Shown: one piece after another, positions 25,540-33,236 of the stretch
Numbering within the stretch: the first letter of the stretch is position 1
Layout: every line of letters starts with the position of its first letter
From: Bog-532 sp963830385
GTDB taxonomy: Bacteria > Actinomycetota > Actinomycetes > Streptosporangiales > Streptosporangiaceae
Direction: 5' to 3'
Assembly (NCBI GenBank): GCA_963830385.1
Contig: CAWHMD010000002.1
Span: 496,001-560,000, forward strand
Length of the DNA stretch: 64,000 bases
Translations under genes and position numbers: made by a program
The notes under the pieces: generated by a model
Told to the model about the DNA's origin: nothing
The model's input: only the letters and a program-made list of their open reading frames with translations
The model's database searches: none

Positions 25540-25923
25540 ATGCAGGACGCGGCTGGACCGGCCTTCCTCGCCGACTGCCCCACGCGCCTGGCGGTCGAGA
25601 TCATCGCCGACAAATGGGCCGTGCTCGCGCTCTTCGGGCTCAGCCAGCAACCCCGCAGGCACGGCGAACTCGCCGGCCTCATCGGCGGCATCTCGCGCAA
25701 GGTCCTCACCCAGACGCTGCGCCGGCTCCAGCACTACGGCCTGGTCGAACGCCATGCCGAAGCGCCCCGGCGGGTCGAGTACAGCCTCACCGACCTAGGC
25801 CGTACCCTCATCGAGCCCATCGAGGTCCTGACCGACTGGGCGAGGGACCACGGCGAGGCCATCGCCGACTTCCAGGAGGCGGCGGGAGCCGCTGCTCCTG
25901 CCCGCCCTCGCGCGGAGGGTTGA
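25540..25923 (+). CDS. HxlR-family winged-helix regulator
   Basis: 127 residues. DCPTRLAVEIIADKWAVLALFGLSQQPRRH and ISRKVLTQTLRRLQHYGLVER are the hallmark segments of HxlR/YodB proteins. The family often senses quinones and aldehydes through a conserved cysteine at the domain start, here the C of ADCPTR. It probably controls the divergent NADPH:quinone reductase-like gene. C-terminal Ala/Pro tail of about 15 residues. Confidence 0.87.
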   Translation: MQDAAGPAFLADCPTRLAVEIIADKWAVLALFGLSQQPRRHGELAGLIGGISRKVLTQTLRRLQHYGLVERHAEAPRRVEYSLTDLGRTLIEPIEVLTDWARDHGEAIADFQEAAGAAAPARPRAEG

Positions 25924-26004
25924 TCTGGGCGCTGGGCATGTGAAAGCGCCAGTCCAGGGCGGCAACTACGTCCGGCCGCCAGGCCAGCGGGCTACGCTGA
26001 CCAC

Positions 26005-26334
26005 ATGAGTGCTCAGCCGGTGCACGAGCCCGACCCGGACGACCCGGTCGAGATCCTTCGTGTGCTTCCCGAGCGGTTCCATGCGCAGTTTCGCGCTGAG
26101 TACGCCGAGGCGGCCGAGGCGGCCCGGCGCCCGGAGGGATACCGGACTCTGCACGATCTGCTAAGGCGATGGCGTCTTGGCGCTATGGCTCTCGCTGACC
26201 CAGGGCATGAGAGCACCCGCAAGGCGGTACGAGACGCTGCCCGCTCTGGGGAGCGCGGAACACCGATTGAGGTGGTCGTGCCGGACTGGAATGAGCGCCT
26301 GGAAGCAGCCAGGCGCCGTCGCACGGGCGGGTGA
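26005..26334 (+). CDS. DUF6247-family protein, probable antitoxin-like partner
   Basis: 109 residues. The Asp/Pro-rich start (HEPDPDDPVEILRVLPERFHAQFRAEYAEA) and the YRTLHDLLRRWRLGAMA helix fit the actinobacterial DUF6247 family, small helical proteins often found in front of a short toxin-like gene. The TGA overlaps a GTG start (GTGA) of the degenerate frame that follows, consistent with a coupled pair. Antitoxin function is an inference from this arrangement. Confidence 0.65.
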   Translation: MSAQPVHEPDPDDPVEILRVLPERFHAQFRAEYAEAAEAARRPEGYRTLHDLLRRWRLGAMALADPGHESTRKAVRDAARSGERGTPIEVVVPDWNERLEAARRRRTGG

Positions 26335-26508
26335 GCTACCGGCCCTGAGTTTGGCGGCGCCGCCTTGGCGCAGGTCTACCGCCTGCCCTCCGATGCCTTC
26401 GATGCACTGGTCATTCGGATACTCGAACTGGTCGATCAGCCGTGGGATGCGACCGTAGCCCCTCCCGGCGAGTTGCTCCGGATCCATGATGTGCAATGGA
26501 TTGGATAG
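26331..26508 (+). pseudogene. RelE/ParE-like short toxin remnant, frameshifted
   Basis: GTG 26331 begins MSYRP and meets TGA at 26346. The frame one base later is open from EFGGAALAQVYRLPSDAFDALV through WDATVAPPGELLRIHDVQWIG to the stop at 26508. Removing one T in CCCTGAGTTT (26343-26352) joins them into 59 residues. The pattern of a short helix, a hairpin and a terminal VQW strand is reminiscent of RelE-fold proteins coupled to DUF6247 genes, but the product is shorter than the usual 80-90 residues, so a further deletion may exist. Tentative. Confidence 0.45.
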
Positions 26509-26545
26509 CAGCCGGGGCTGACGGCACTCGTCCGAGACTGGGAAG

Positions 26546-26629
26546 TGCGGGCGGGGGGACTCGAACCCCCACGGTGTCTCCACCACCAGGACCTAAACCT
26601 GACGCGTATGCCGATTTCGCCACGCCCGC
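26546..26629 (-). tRNA. tRNA-Leu(UAG)
   Basis: On the minus strand the acceptor arms GCGGGCG and CGCCCGC pair fully, with discriminator A. The D arm contains GCGAAATCGGCATACGC. The anticodon loop is TTTAGGT with anticodon TAG (UAG) in a five-pair TCAGG/CCTGG stem. A class II long variable arm (GTGGTGGAGACACC region) and the T loop TTCGAGT follow. Length 84. CCA is not encoded. Confidence 0.93.
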
Positions 26630-26636
26630 GGGGCTT

Positions 26637-27110
26637 CTAGCCGGGGATCAGGTCCCGCAGCAGCCGCTCGACGTGCCCGGTGGCCTTGACGCCGTAGAGC
26701 GCCTGCACCACCTTGCCGTCGGCGTCGATGACGAACGTGGAGCGGATCACGCCCACGCTCTTCTTGCCGTACATCATTTTCTCGCCGTACGCGCCGTAGG
26801 CCTGCTCGACCGCGTGGTCCGGGTCGGACAGCAGCGGGAACGTGAGCTTCTCCTTGTCGCGGAACTTGGCCAGCTTCTCCGGCTTGTCCGGGGAGATGCC
26901 GAGCACCGCGGTGTCCGCGCCGGCCAGGTCGGGCTGGCGGTCACGGAAGTCGCACGCCTCCTTGGTGCAGCCCGGGGTCATCGCGGCCGGGTAGAAGTAG
27001 ACGATGACCTGCTGGCCGCGGTAGGAGGACAGGCTCACCGGGTTGCCGTCCGCGTCCGGCAGCGTGAAATCCGGGGCTACGTCGCCAGGGGCCAGCCGCT
27101 GCTCGCTCAC
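26637..27110 (-). CDS. bcp: Thioredoxin-dependent peroxiredoxin Bcp/PrxQ
   Basis: 157 residues from GTG 27110, preceded by GAGGAGC. The peroxidatic Cys48 and resolving Cys53 occur in TPGCTKEACDFRD, the 2-Cys PrxQ form. APDFTLPDADGNPVSL and VIVYFYPAAMTPG are the family landmarks; GVIRSTFVIDADGKV and AKFRDKE complete the fold. It reduces hydroperoxides in the cytoplasm using thioredoxin. It stands seven bases from the tRNA-Leu gene on the same strand. Confidence 0.93.
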   Translation of the reverse strand: MSEQRLAPGDVAPDFTLPDADGNPVSLSSYRGQQVIVYFYPAAMTPGCTKEACDFRDRQPDLAGADTAVLGISPDKPEKLAKFRDKEKLTFPLLSDPDHAVEQAYGAYGEKMMYGKKSVGVIRSTFVIDADGKVVQALYGVKATGHVERLLRDLIPG

Positions 27111-27269
27111 GTGTGCTCCTCGGGATCTCGTCAGCGAATGCTGGTCCCACGTTATCGCTCCCGGCCCGGGGTGGGCAGCCAGGCCGAACCGGCCAGAATG
27201 AGCGGGATTGTTTGATACAGATGGTCCGGGTATGGGACGCGGGCAGACAACGAGGCCTGGAGGGCAGTC

Positions 27270-28214
27270 ATGACGCCGCAACAACGGGGGACACGGGGAG
27301 CGCGCTGGGGGGCCGTCGCGCTCACGGCCGGGGCGCTGGCCGGGGGGCTGGCCATCGCCGGCTGCTCGCCCTCGGCGACGAAGACCACGGCGGGCTCGGG
27401 GAGCAGCGCGCAAGCGTCGCCGCCGGCGACCGCGAGCACGAACGGGGGCGGGGGCGGCTCGGTCACCGCGGCCGAAGCGGTCAAGCAGGCGGCCGCGCAG
27501 GCTCAGAAGGCCACCTCGTACGCGGCCGACGTCAACGTGCAGACCACCGGCACCGCGGCCAGCACCATGTCCGGCACGCTGCAGCAGCAGACCGAGCCGA
27601 GCCCGCTGGTGGTGGCCGACTTCAGCACGGTCAGCGTGCAGGGACAGTCGATCCAGGGCGGCCTGGAGGAGATCGTCAACAGCAGCGGGGCCTACCTCAA
27701 GTTCGCCACCCTGGCCAAGGAAACCGGCAAGCCGTGGGTCGAGTTCCCGGCCTCCGCCCTGTCCAAGGTGTCCGGGGCCAACTTCGGCCAGCTGCTGCAG
27801 AACGGCACCAACGACCCGCTGCTGCAGGCGCAGATGCTGTCCAGCTCCACCGACGTCAAGAAGGTGGGCACGGCCACCATCAACGGCGTGCCGACCACCG
27901 AGTACGCCGGCACCTACTCGATCAGCGCGGGCCTGGCCAAGCTGCCGGCGCCGAACCGCAGCAAGATCGCGTCCCAGCTGCAGCAGATGGGCCTGGTCAA
28001 CGAGCACTTCACCGTGTGGCTGGACGGGCAGCAGCAGGTCCGCAAGGTCATCACCTCGGCCAAGGGCACCAGCGAGCAGTTCACCTCGACGATCGTGGTG
28101 ACCTCGGTCAACAAGCCGGTCAACGTGGCGCTGCCGCCGGCGTCCCAGGTCACGGTCGCGCCCGCCAGCGAGCTGGGCGGATCCAGCTCGTCCAGCCCGG
28201 GGACCAGCTCCTAG
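27270..28214 (+). CDS. LppX/LprAFG-type lipoprotein
   Basis: 314 residues. A signal peptide with positively charged start and hydrophobic core ends in the lipobox LAIAGC (Cys32). A Ser/Thr/Gly-rich linker (33-62) leads to the LppX/LprG-like domain (about 65-290: AAAQAQKATSYAADVNVQT, GTYSISAGLAKLPA, WLDGQQQVRKVI). Such lipoproteins carry lipids or glycolipids across the cell wall space. The C-terminal Ser-rich tail and its last four bases overlap the end of convergent rdgB. Confidence 0.83.
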   Translation: MTPQQRGTRGARWGAVALTAGALAGGLAIAGCSPSATKTTAGSGSSAQASPPATASTNGGGGGSVTAAEAVKQAAAQAQKATSYAADVNVQTTGTAASTMSGTLQQQTEPSPLVVADFSTVSVQGQSIQGGLEEIVNSSGAYLKFATLAKETGKPWVEFPASALSKVSGANFGQLLQNGTNDPLLQAQMLSSSTDVKKVGTATINGVPTTEYAGTYSISAGLAKLPAPNRSKIASQLQQMGLVNEHFTVWLDGQQQVRKVITSAKGTSEQFTSTIVVTSVNKPVNVALPPASQVTVAPASELGGSSSSSPGTSS

Positions 28215-28846
28215 GCGGGGCCGGGCCCCTGGGCCGGGGCCAGGCCCAGCTCGGTCGTGATGACCGGCACCAGCGCCCGGAACGCGCGGCCGCGGTGGCT
28301 GATCTCGTCCTTGGCGTCCGGGGTCAGCTCGGCCGTGGTCCGGGTGCCGCCGTCGGGCAGGAAGATCGGGTCGTAGCCGAAGCCGCCGGTGCCACGCCGG
28401 AAGAAGATCAGCGACCCGTCCAGGCGGCCTTCGGCCACCCCTTCGCGGCCGTCCGGCAGGGCCAGCGCGGCCGCGCAGGCGAAGTGCGCGCCCCGGTTCG
28501 GCTCGGCGATGTCGGCGATCTGGGCCAGCAGCAGGTCCAGGTTGGCGGCGTCGTCCCCGTGGCGGCCGGCCCAGCGGGCGGAGAAGATCCCGGGCATGCC
28601 GTTCAGCACGTCGACACACAGGCCGGAGTCGTCGGAGACCGCCGGCAGGCCGGTGAAGGCGGCGATGACCCGGGCCTTGAGCAGCGCGTTCTCCGCGAAC
28701 GTGAGGCCGGTCTCGGCCACCTCGGGCGCGCCGGGGAACTCGTCCAGGCCAGACAGATGCACTGTCACCCCGGCCGCGACCAGGATCCGCCGCAGCTCGA
28801 TCACCTTGGCGCCGTTGTGCGTGGCCAGCACGAGCCGATCGGTCAT
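28211..28846 (-). CDS. rdgB: dITP/XTP pyrophosphatase RdgB
   Basis: 211 residues. LVLATHNGAKVIELRRIL is the substrate-binding start, and SDDSGLCVDVLNGMPGIFSARWAG is the HAM1 signature with the metal-binding Asp. FGYDPIFLPDG and SHRGRAFRAL follow. It removes ITP, dITP and XTP from the nucleotide pool. It lies directly downstream of rph, the usual actinobacterial order, and its stop overlaps that of the lipoprotein gene on the other strand. Confidence 0.93.
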   Translation of the reverse strand: MTDRLVLATHNGAKVIELRRILVAAGVTVHLSGLDEFPGAPEVAETGLTFAENALLKARVIAAFTGLPAVSDDSGLCVDVLNGMPGIFSARWAGRHGDDAANLDLLLAQIADIAEPNRGAHFACAAALALPDGREGVAEGRLDGSLIFFRRGTGGFGYDPIFLPDGGTRTTAELTPDAKDEISHRGRAFRALVPVITTELGLAPAQGPGPA

Positions 28847-28877
28847 AGGAGAACCCCTGGGGACCCTTTCAAAAAAA

Positions 28878-29603
28878 TCAAATCGGGCGGGACAGGGCAG
28901 CCAGCTGAAGTTCGGTCAGCTGACCGCAACCGGCTACGGCGAGATCGAGCAGCTGATTCAGCAGGTCCCGGCTGAACGGCTCCCGCTCGGCGGTGCCCTG
29001 TACCTCGACGAAGTCGCCCTGGCCGGTGCACACCACGTTCATGTCGGTCTCGGCCGCGCTGTCCTCGGCGTAGTTCAGGTCCAGCCGCGGCTGGCCGTCC
29101 ACGATGCCGACGCTGACCGCGGCCACCGAGGTGACGAGCGGGTCACCGGCCAGCCGGTTGCGCCCCCGCAGGTAGGAGACCGCGTCGGCCAGCGCCACGT
29201 AGCCGCCGGTGATCGCGGCGGTCCGGGTGCCGCCGTCGGCCTGCAGCACGTCGCAGTCGATGACGATGGTGTTCTCGCCCAGCGCCTTGAAGTCCACGCA
29301 GGCGCGCAGGCCCCGGCCCACCAGCCGGGAGATCTCGTGGGTGCGGCCGCCGATGCGGCCCTTGACCGACTCCCGGTCGTTGCGGGTGTTGGTCGCGCGC
29401 GGCAGCATCGCGTACTCGGCGGTCACCCAGCCCAGCCCGCTGCCGCGGCGCCACCGCGGCACGTCCTCCTGGACGCTGGCGGCGCAGAGCACACGGGTGG
29501 CACCGAACTCCACCAGCACGGAGCCTTCGGCGTGGTCAAGCCAGCCCCGGGTCAGCTTCACGGGGCGCAGGTCGGTCGCGGAACGTCCGTCGGGTCGGGC
29601 CAT
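28878..29603 (-). CDS. rph: Ribonuclease PH
   Basis: 241 residues, full length. MARPDGRSATDLRPVKLTRGW, GSVLVEFGATRVLCAASV and VSVGIVDGQPRLDLNYAEDSAA are the PH-domain landmarks. RDSVKGRIGGRTHEISRLVGR-type residues (about 75-98) bind phosphate and RNA. It trims the 3' ends of tRNA precursors by phosphorolysis. Part of the rph-rdgB pair. Confidence 0.95.
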   Translation of the reverse strand: MARPDGRSATDLRPVKLTRGWLDHAEGSVLVEFGATRVLCAASVQEDVPRWRRGSGLGWVTAEYAMLPRATNTRNDRESVKGRIGGRTHEISRLVGRGLRACVDFKALGENTIVIDCDVLQADGGTRTAAITGGYVALADAVSYLRGRNRLAGDPLVTSVAAVSVGIVDGQPRLDLNYAEDSAAETDMNVVCTGQGDFVEVQGTAEREPFSRDLLNQLLDLAVAGCGQLTELQLAALSRPI

Positions 29604-29622
29604 GCCCGCCAGACTATCGAGG

Positions 29623-30402
29623 CTAGAGGGGTAGCGGGTCCGACGGGGTGAGCTCGAAGGTCTGCCCGGAGGCGGCCAGCGAGATCGGGCCGGAGAAGAC
29701 CGCCCCGGCCTCGGCGTAGCAGCGCTGCTTGTCGTTACCCGGGGCTATGTGGGTCAGCACCAGGTGCCGGGCCCCGGCGCGAGCGGCGTGCTCACCGGCC
29801 TGGCGGCCGCTCAGGTGCAGGTTGGGCGGCAGGTCCGGCTCGTCCGGGAACGTCGCCTCGCACAGCAGCAGGTCGGCGTCGCGGGCCAGCTCGACCAGGG
29901 CCCCGGACGGGCCAGTGTCGGCCGAGTAGGCCAGCACCCGGCCGCCGTGCTCGATCCGGAAGCCGTAGGTCTCGACCGGGTGGTTCATCCGCGCGGTGGT
30001 GACCTGGAACGGGCCGATCGGCCGGGTGCCCGGGGTCAGCGTGCGGAAGGTGAAGGCGTCGGCCATGCCCGGGCCGGGATCGGGTTCGAGGCCGTAGGCC
30101 AGGGTGAGCCGTTCGGCCGCCCGGTCCGGGGCGTAGCACGGGATCGGGGGCTGCGGGCCACCGGGGGCGTAGCGCCGGGCCACCCAGTATCCGCACATGT
30201 CGAGGCAGTGGTCGGCGTGCAGGTGGCTCAGGGCCACCGCGTCGATGCTGTACAGGCCGGCGTGGCGCTGGAGCACGCCGAGCGCGCCGTTGCCGAGGTC
30301 GAGGACCAGCCGGAAGCCTTCGGCCTCGAGCAGGTAACTGGAGGCAGGACTCTCCGGGCCCGGGAAGCTGCCGGAGCACCCGATGATGGTCAGCCGCATC
30401 AC
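29623..30402 (-). CDS. MBL-fold metallohydrolase
   Basis: 259 residues. LSHLHADHCLDM gives the HxHxDH metal motif; NHPVETYGFRI, YSADTGPSG and LTHIAPGN supply the remaining His/Asp ligands. Overall it resembles ribonuclease Z-like and cyclic-nucleotide phosphodiesterase-like beta-lactamase-fold proteins. It begins with GTG-ATG (30402 or 30399). Located between cysM and rph as in other actinomycetes; the substrate is not established. Confidence 0.88.
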   Translation of the reverse strand: MMRLTIIGCSGSFPGPESPASSYLLEAEGFRLVLDLGNGALGVLQRHAGLYSIDAVALSHLHADHCLDMCGYWVARRYAPGGPQPPIPCYAPDRAAERLTLAYGLEPDPGPGMADAFTFRTLTPGTRPIGPFQVTTARMNHPVETYGFRIEHGGRVLAYSADTGPSGALVELARDADLLLCEATFPDEPDLPPNLHLSGRQAGEHAARAGARHLVLTHIAPGNDKQRCYAEAGAVFSGPISLAASGQTFELTPSDPLPL

Positions 30403-30420
30403 AGCAGGATAGGGCCGGCG

Positions 30421-31368
30421 TCAGGCCCAGAGCTGCCCTTCGAGCCGCGATTCGGCATCGGCCAGCGTGCCGCCGTAGGCGCCGGTGGACAGGTACTTCC
30501 AGCCGCCGTCGGCCACGATCAGCGCGATGTCGGCCCGCTCCCCCGCGTCGGCCGCCCGCACCGCCAGCGACCGCGCGGCGTGCAGCGCGCAGCCCGCCGA
30601 GATGCCGGCGAAGATGCCCTCGGAGTTGAGCAGGTCGCGGGTCGCGGCCAGCGCGTCGGCCGAGGACACCGAGAACCGGGTGGTCAGCACCGATTCGTCG
30701 TAAAGCTCAGGCACGAAGCCCTCGTCGACGTTGCGCAGGCCGTAGACCAGCTCGCCGTAGCGGGGCTCGGCCGCCACGATCTTGATGCCCGGCACGTGCT
30801 CGCGCAGGAACCGGCCGGTGCCCATCAGCGTGCCGGTGGTGCCCAGGCCCGCCACGAAGTGGGTGATCTCCGGCAGGTCGCTCAATAGCTCGGGCCCGGT
30901 GGTCTCGTAGTGCGCCCTTGCGTTGGCCTCGTTGCCGTACTGGTAGAGCATGACCCAGTCGGGGTGCTCGGCCGCCAGCCGCTTGGCCACCCGGACCGCC
31001 TCGTTGGAGCCGCCGGCCGCGGGCGAGGAGATGATCGTGGCGCCGTACATCTCCAGCAGCTGGCGGCGCTCGGCCGAGGTGTTCTCCGGCATGACGACGG
31101 TGAGCTGGTAACCGCGCAGCTTGGCCACCATGGCCAGCGAGATACCGGTGTTGCCGGAGGTGGGCTCCAGGATCACCGACCCGGGGTGCAGCAGGCCGTC
31201 CTTCTCCGCCTGCTCGACCATGTAGAACGCGGCCCGGTCCTTGACCGAGCCGGTCGGGTTGCGGTCCTCGAGCTTGGCCCACAGCCGGACGTCGGGCGCC
31301 GGTGACAGCCGGGGCAGGCCGACCAGCGGGGTCCGGCCCACCGAGTCGAGCAAAGAGTCGTAACGCAT
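30421..31368 (-). CDS. cysM: Cysteine synthase CysM (O-phosphoserine/CysO type)
   Basis: 315 residues. The PLP lysine is K43 in NPTGSVKDRAAF, TSGNTGISLAM binds substrate carboxylate, and GLGTTGTLMGTG holds the PLP phosphate. The C-terminal tail (DAESRLEGQLWA) is longer than in O-acetylserine sulfhydrylases, as in Mycobacterium tuberculosis CysM, which uses O-phosphoserine and CysO-thiocarboxylate. cysO lies four bases upstream and mec one gene further, which supports that assignment. Confidence 0.92.
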   Translation of the reverse strand: MRYDSLLDSVGRTPLVGLPRLSPAPDVRLWAKLEDRNPTGSVKDRAAFYMVEQAEKDGLLHPGSVILEPTSGNTGISLAMVAKLRGYQLTVVMPENTSAERRQLLEMYGATIISSPAAGGSNEAVRVAKRLAAEHPDWVMLYQYGNEANARAHYETTGPELLSDLPEITHFVAGLGTTGTLMGTGRFLREHVPGIKIVAAEPRYGELVYGLRNVDEGFVPELYDESVLTTRFSVSSADALAATRDLLNSEGIFAGISAGCALHAARSLAVRAADAGERADIALIVADGGWKYLSTGAYGGTLADAESRLEGQLWA

Positions 31369-31372
31369 GGCG

Positions 31373-31651
31373 CTAGGCCGCGCCTCCGGCCACCGCGGGC
31401 AGCACGGTCACGGTGTCGCCGTCCTTGACCGGCGTCTCCAGCCCGCCGAGGAACCGCACGTCCTCGTCGTTCAGGTACACGTTCACGAACCGGCGCAGGC
31501 CGCCGTCGGCGATCAGCCGGTCCTTCAGCCCGTTGTGGCTACTGTCGACGTCATCGATGAGCTCGGCCAGCGTGGAGCCCTTGCCCTCCACCTGCTTGGC
31601 GCCGCCGGTGTAGGTGCGCAGGATCGTCGGGATACGAACCTCGATGGCCAT
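31373..31651 (-). CDS. cysO: Sulfur carrier protein CysO with C-terminal -GGAA
   Basis: 92 residues of ubiquitin-like MoaD/ThiS fold (AIEVRIPTILRTYTGG, FVNVYLNDEDVRFLGGLETPVKDGD). After thiocarboxylation on a terminal glycine it donates sulfur to CysM. In the mycobacterial protein the chain ends in Gly-Gly. Here it ends AVAGGAA, so two alanines must be removed before activation unless the enzyme tolerates them. The neighbouring JAMM protease is the obvious trimming candidate. ATG 31651 is chosen to match the family start. Confidence 0.9.
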   Translation of the reverse strand: MAIEVRIPTILRTYTGGAKQVEGKGSTLAELIDDVDSSHNGLKDRLIADGGLRRFVNVYLNDEDVRFLGGLETPVKDGDTVTVLPAVAGGAA

Positions 31652-31733
31652 CAAACACTCCATAGTGTGCAAATCTGGGGCATGTCGGAGCCGGGATCCG
31701 GCCCCCTAGCGTCCAACTAGGCGTCCGCCCGGA

Positions 31734-32147
31734 TCATTCCACGTCGGTGATCTCCACCGGCTCCTCGGTGATCACATCGCCGGTGATCCGGTAGGACCGG
31801 AAGTCGGCGGTGTCCGGGTCACGGGTGGAGACCAGCACGTAGTGCGCGCCCGGCTCGCTGGCGTAGGAGACGTCGGTCCGGGACGGGTACGCCTCGGTGG
31901 CGGTGTGCGAGTGGTAGATGACGACGGGCTCTTCGTCCCGCTCGTCCATCTCCTTCCACACCTGGAACTGCTCCATCGAGTCGAACCGGTAGAACGTCGG
32001 CGACCGCTCGGCGTTCATCATCGGGATGAACCGCTCCGGCCGGTCGCTGCCGGCCGGGCCGGCGATGACCCCGCACGCCTCGTCCGGGTGGTCGGCGCGA
32101 GCGTGCGCGACGATCTTGTCGTGGAGCTCGCGGCGGATCGACAGCAT
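31734..32147 (-). CDS. mec: JAMM-type zinc protease Mec
   Basis: 137 residues from ATG 32147; a longer start at 32171 adds eight residues. YHSHTATEAYPSRTD gives the HxH and SxxD parts of the JAMM zinc site, and DEACGVIAGP is the usual beginning with the upstream catalytic Glu region. In mycobacteria Mec+ releases cysteine from the CysO-cysteine adduct. The order mec-cysO-cysM gives a complete pathway for oxidant-resistant cysteine synthesis. Confidence 0.92.
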   Translation of the reverse strand: MLSIRRELHDKIVAHARADHPDEACGVIAGPAGSDRPERFIPMMNAERSPTFYRFDSMEQFQVWKEMDERDEEPVVIYHSHTATEAYPSRTDVSYASEPGAHYVLVSTRDPDTADFRSYRITGDVITEEPVEITDVE

Positions 32148-32240
32148 GAGCTTGAGCTTAATGGGGCGCAAGCCCCGGGGGGGTCTGGGGGGCTTGCGCC
32201 CCCGAGGCCAGCACGTGCCTAGCCGAGTGGAGGGAATGGC

Positions 32241-32891
32241 CTAGCTCAGCGCTTGGACCAGGGATTCCTGGACGTCACCGAGCCAGGCGTAGACCTCGAA
32301 CGCGGTGGCCCGGGGGTCAAGCGGGTCGAGCTGGCGCCACTCGTCCTCGAACTCCTCGGTCACGCCGAGCCGGACACCCAGGGTGAGGCGGACGTCGTTC
32401 AGGGCCCGCAGCCAGGACTGGGCCTGTTCGCGGGACAGCTTGACCGGGCCGCCGTCGGCCGGCAGCGTGTCCAGCACGGTCTGCGCGACCTCCTGCTTGG
32501 CCGAGCGCAGCGACTGCTCGGTGTACCGGCGGAACTCCCCGGACGCGTCCGGGTCGTCGCGGTAGGCGTCCGGCAGCAGCCGGGCCAGGGCCGGGTCCAG
32601 CGGGGCCCGGGTGCGCGGGCTGAAGCCCATCATCGCGTCCAGCTCGGCCGGGCCGGGGATGTCGTGGACGCTCGGGTCCAGGATCTCGTCCGGGTGGCCG
32701 GGGCCGGCGTCCCGGCCCGGGCTGACCTGCCCCGGCTCGATCGGGCCGTCCTCGTAGCCCGGGCCGGTGCGGCCTTCGTCGGCGTCGTCCAGCAGCGTCA
32801 TGACCTGCTCGATCAGGCTGCGCAGGAGCGCGGCCTCGGGGGCGTCGAACTTGGTCCGCACGCCGCCACCCGACCGGCGGAAAGCATCCAT
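32241..32891 (-). CDS. DUF2017-family protein
   Basis: 216 residues from ATG 32891. AALLRSLIEQVMTLLDD begins a helical protein with an acidic middle (EGRTGPGYEDGP region). DPALARLLPDAYRDDPDASGEFRRYTEQSLR and WLRALNDVRLTLGVRLGV are the conserved segments. DUF2017 follows clpS in most actinomycetes, so a link to ClpAP/ClpS proteolysis is suspected but unproven. Confidence 0.85.
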   Translation of the reverse strand: MDAFRRSGGGVRTKFDAPEAALLRSLIEQVMTLLDDADEGRTGPGYEDGPIEPGQVSPGRDAGPGHPDEILDPSVHDIPGPAELDAMMGFSPRTRAPLDPALARLLPDAYRDDPDASGEFRRYTEQSLRSAKQEVAQTVLDTLPADGGPVKLSREQAQSWLRALNDVRLTLGVRLGVTEEFEDEWRQLDPLDPRATAFEVYAWLGDVQESLVQALS

Positions 32892-32911
32892 TGAATAAAA
32901 GGTTCCGAACT

Positions 32912-33202
32912 TCAGGAGTCGGAGGAAACGGTGGCCCACAGGCCGTAGCCGTGCAGGATCTCGACGTTGTGCTCCATGGATTCACGCGCGCCGGCGGCGA
33001 CCACCGCCCGGCCCTTGTGGTGCACGTCGAGCATGAGCTTCCTCGCCTTGGGCTTCGGGTAATTGAATACCGTCTGGAACACGTAGGTCACGTAATCCAT
33101 GAGGTTGATGGGGTCGTTCCAGACGATCGTCAGCCAGGGCGTGTCCGGCCTGGTCTGCTGGCCCGACTCCGGGAGCTCCACCTCAGAGGGTGCCACGCTC
33201 AC
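32912..33202 (-). CDS. clpS: ATP-dependent Clp protease adaptor ClpS
   Basis: 96 residues. The disordered N-terminal arm (about 1-24) precedes WNDPINLMDYVTYVFQTVF, where Asn, Asp and downstream residues form the N-degron pocket, and YPKPKARKLMLDVHHKGRAVV contacts the ClpA/C N-domain. It selects proteins with bulky N-terminal residues for the Clp protease. Divergent from pncB across 34 bp. Confidence 0.93.
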   Translation of the reverse strand: MSVAPSEVELPESGQQTRPDTPWLTIVWNDPINLMDYVTYVFQTVFNYPKPKARKLMLDVHHKGRAVVAAGARESMEHNVEILHGYGLWATVSSDS

Positions 33203-33236
33203 TGGTGCTTACCTCCCAGTCCGTAGTCTTCCACTC

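Noticed and set aside
26509..26640. Prophage or integrative element attachment at tRNA-Leu
   Set aside because: No integrase, no duplicated tRNA 3' end and no phage genes are visible nearby; only a decayed toxin-like pair adjoins it.
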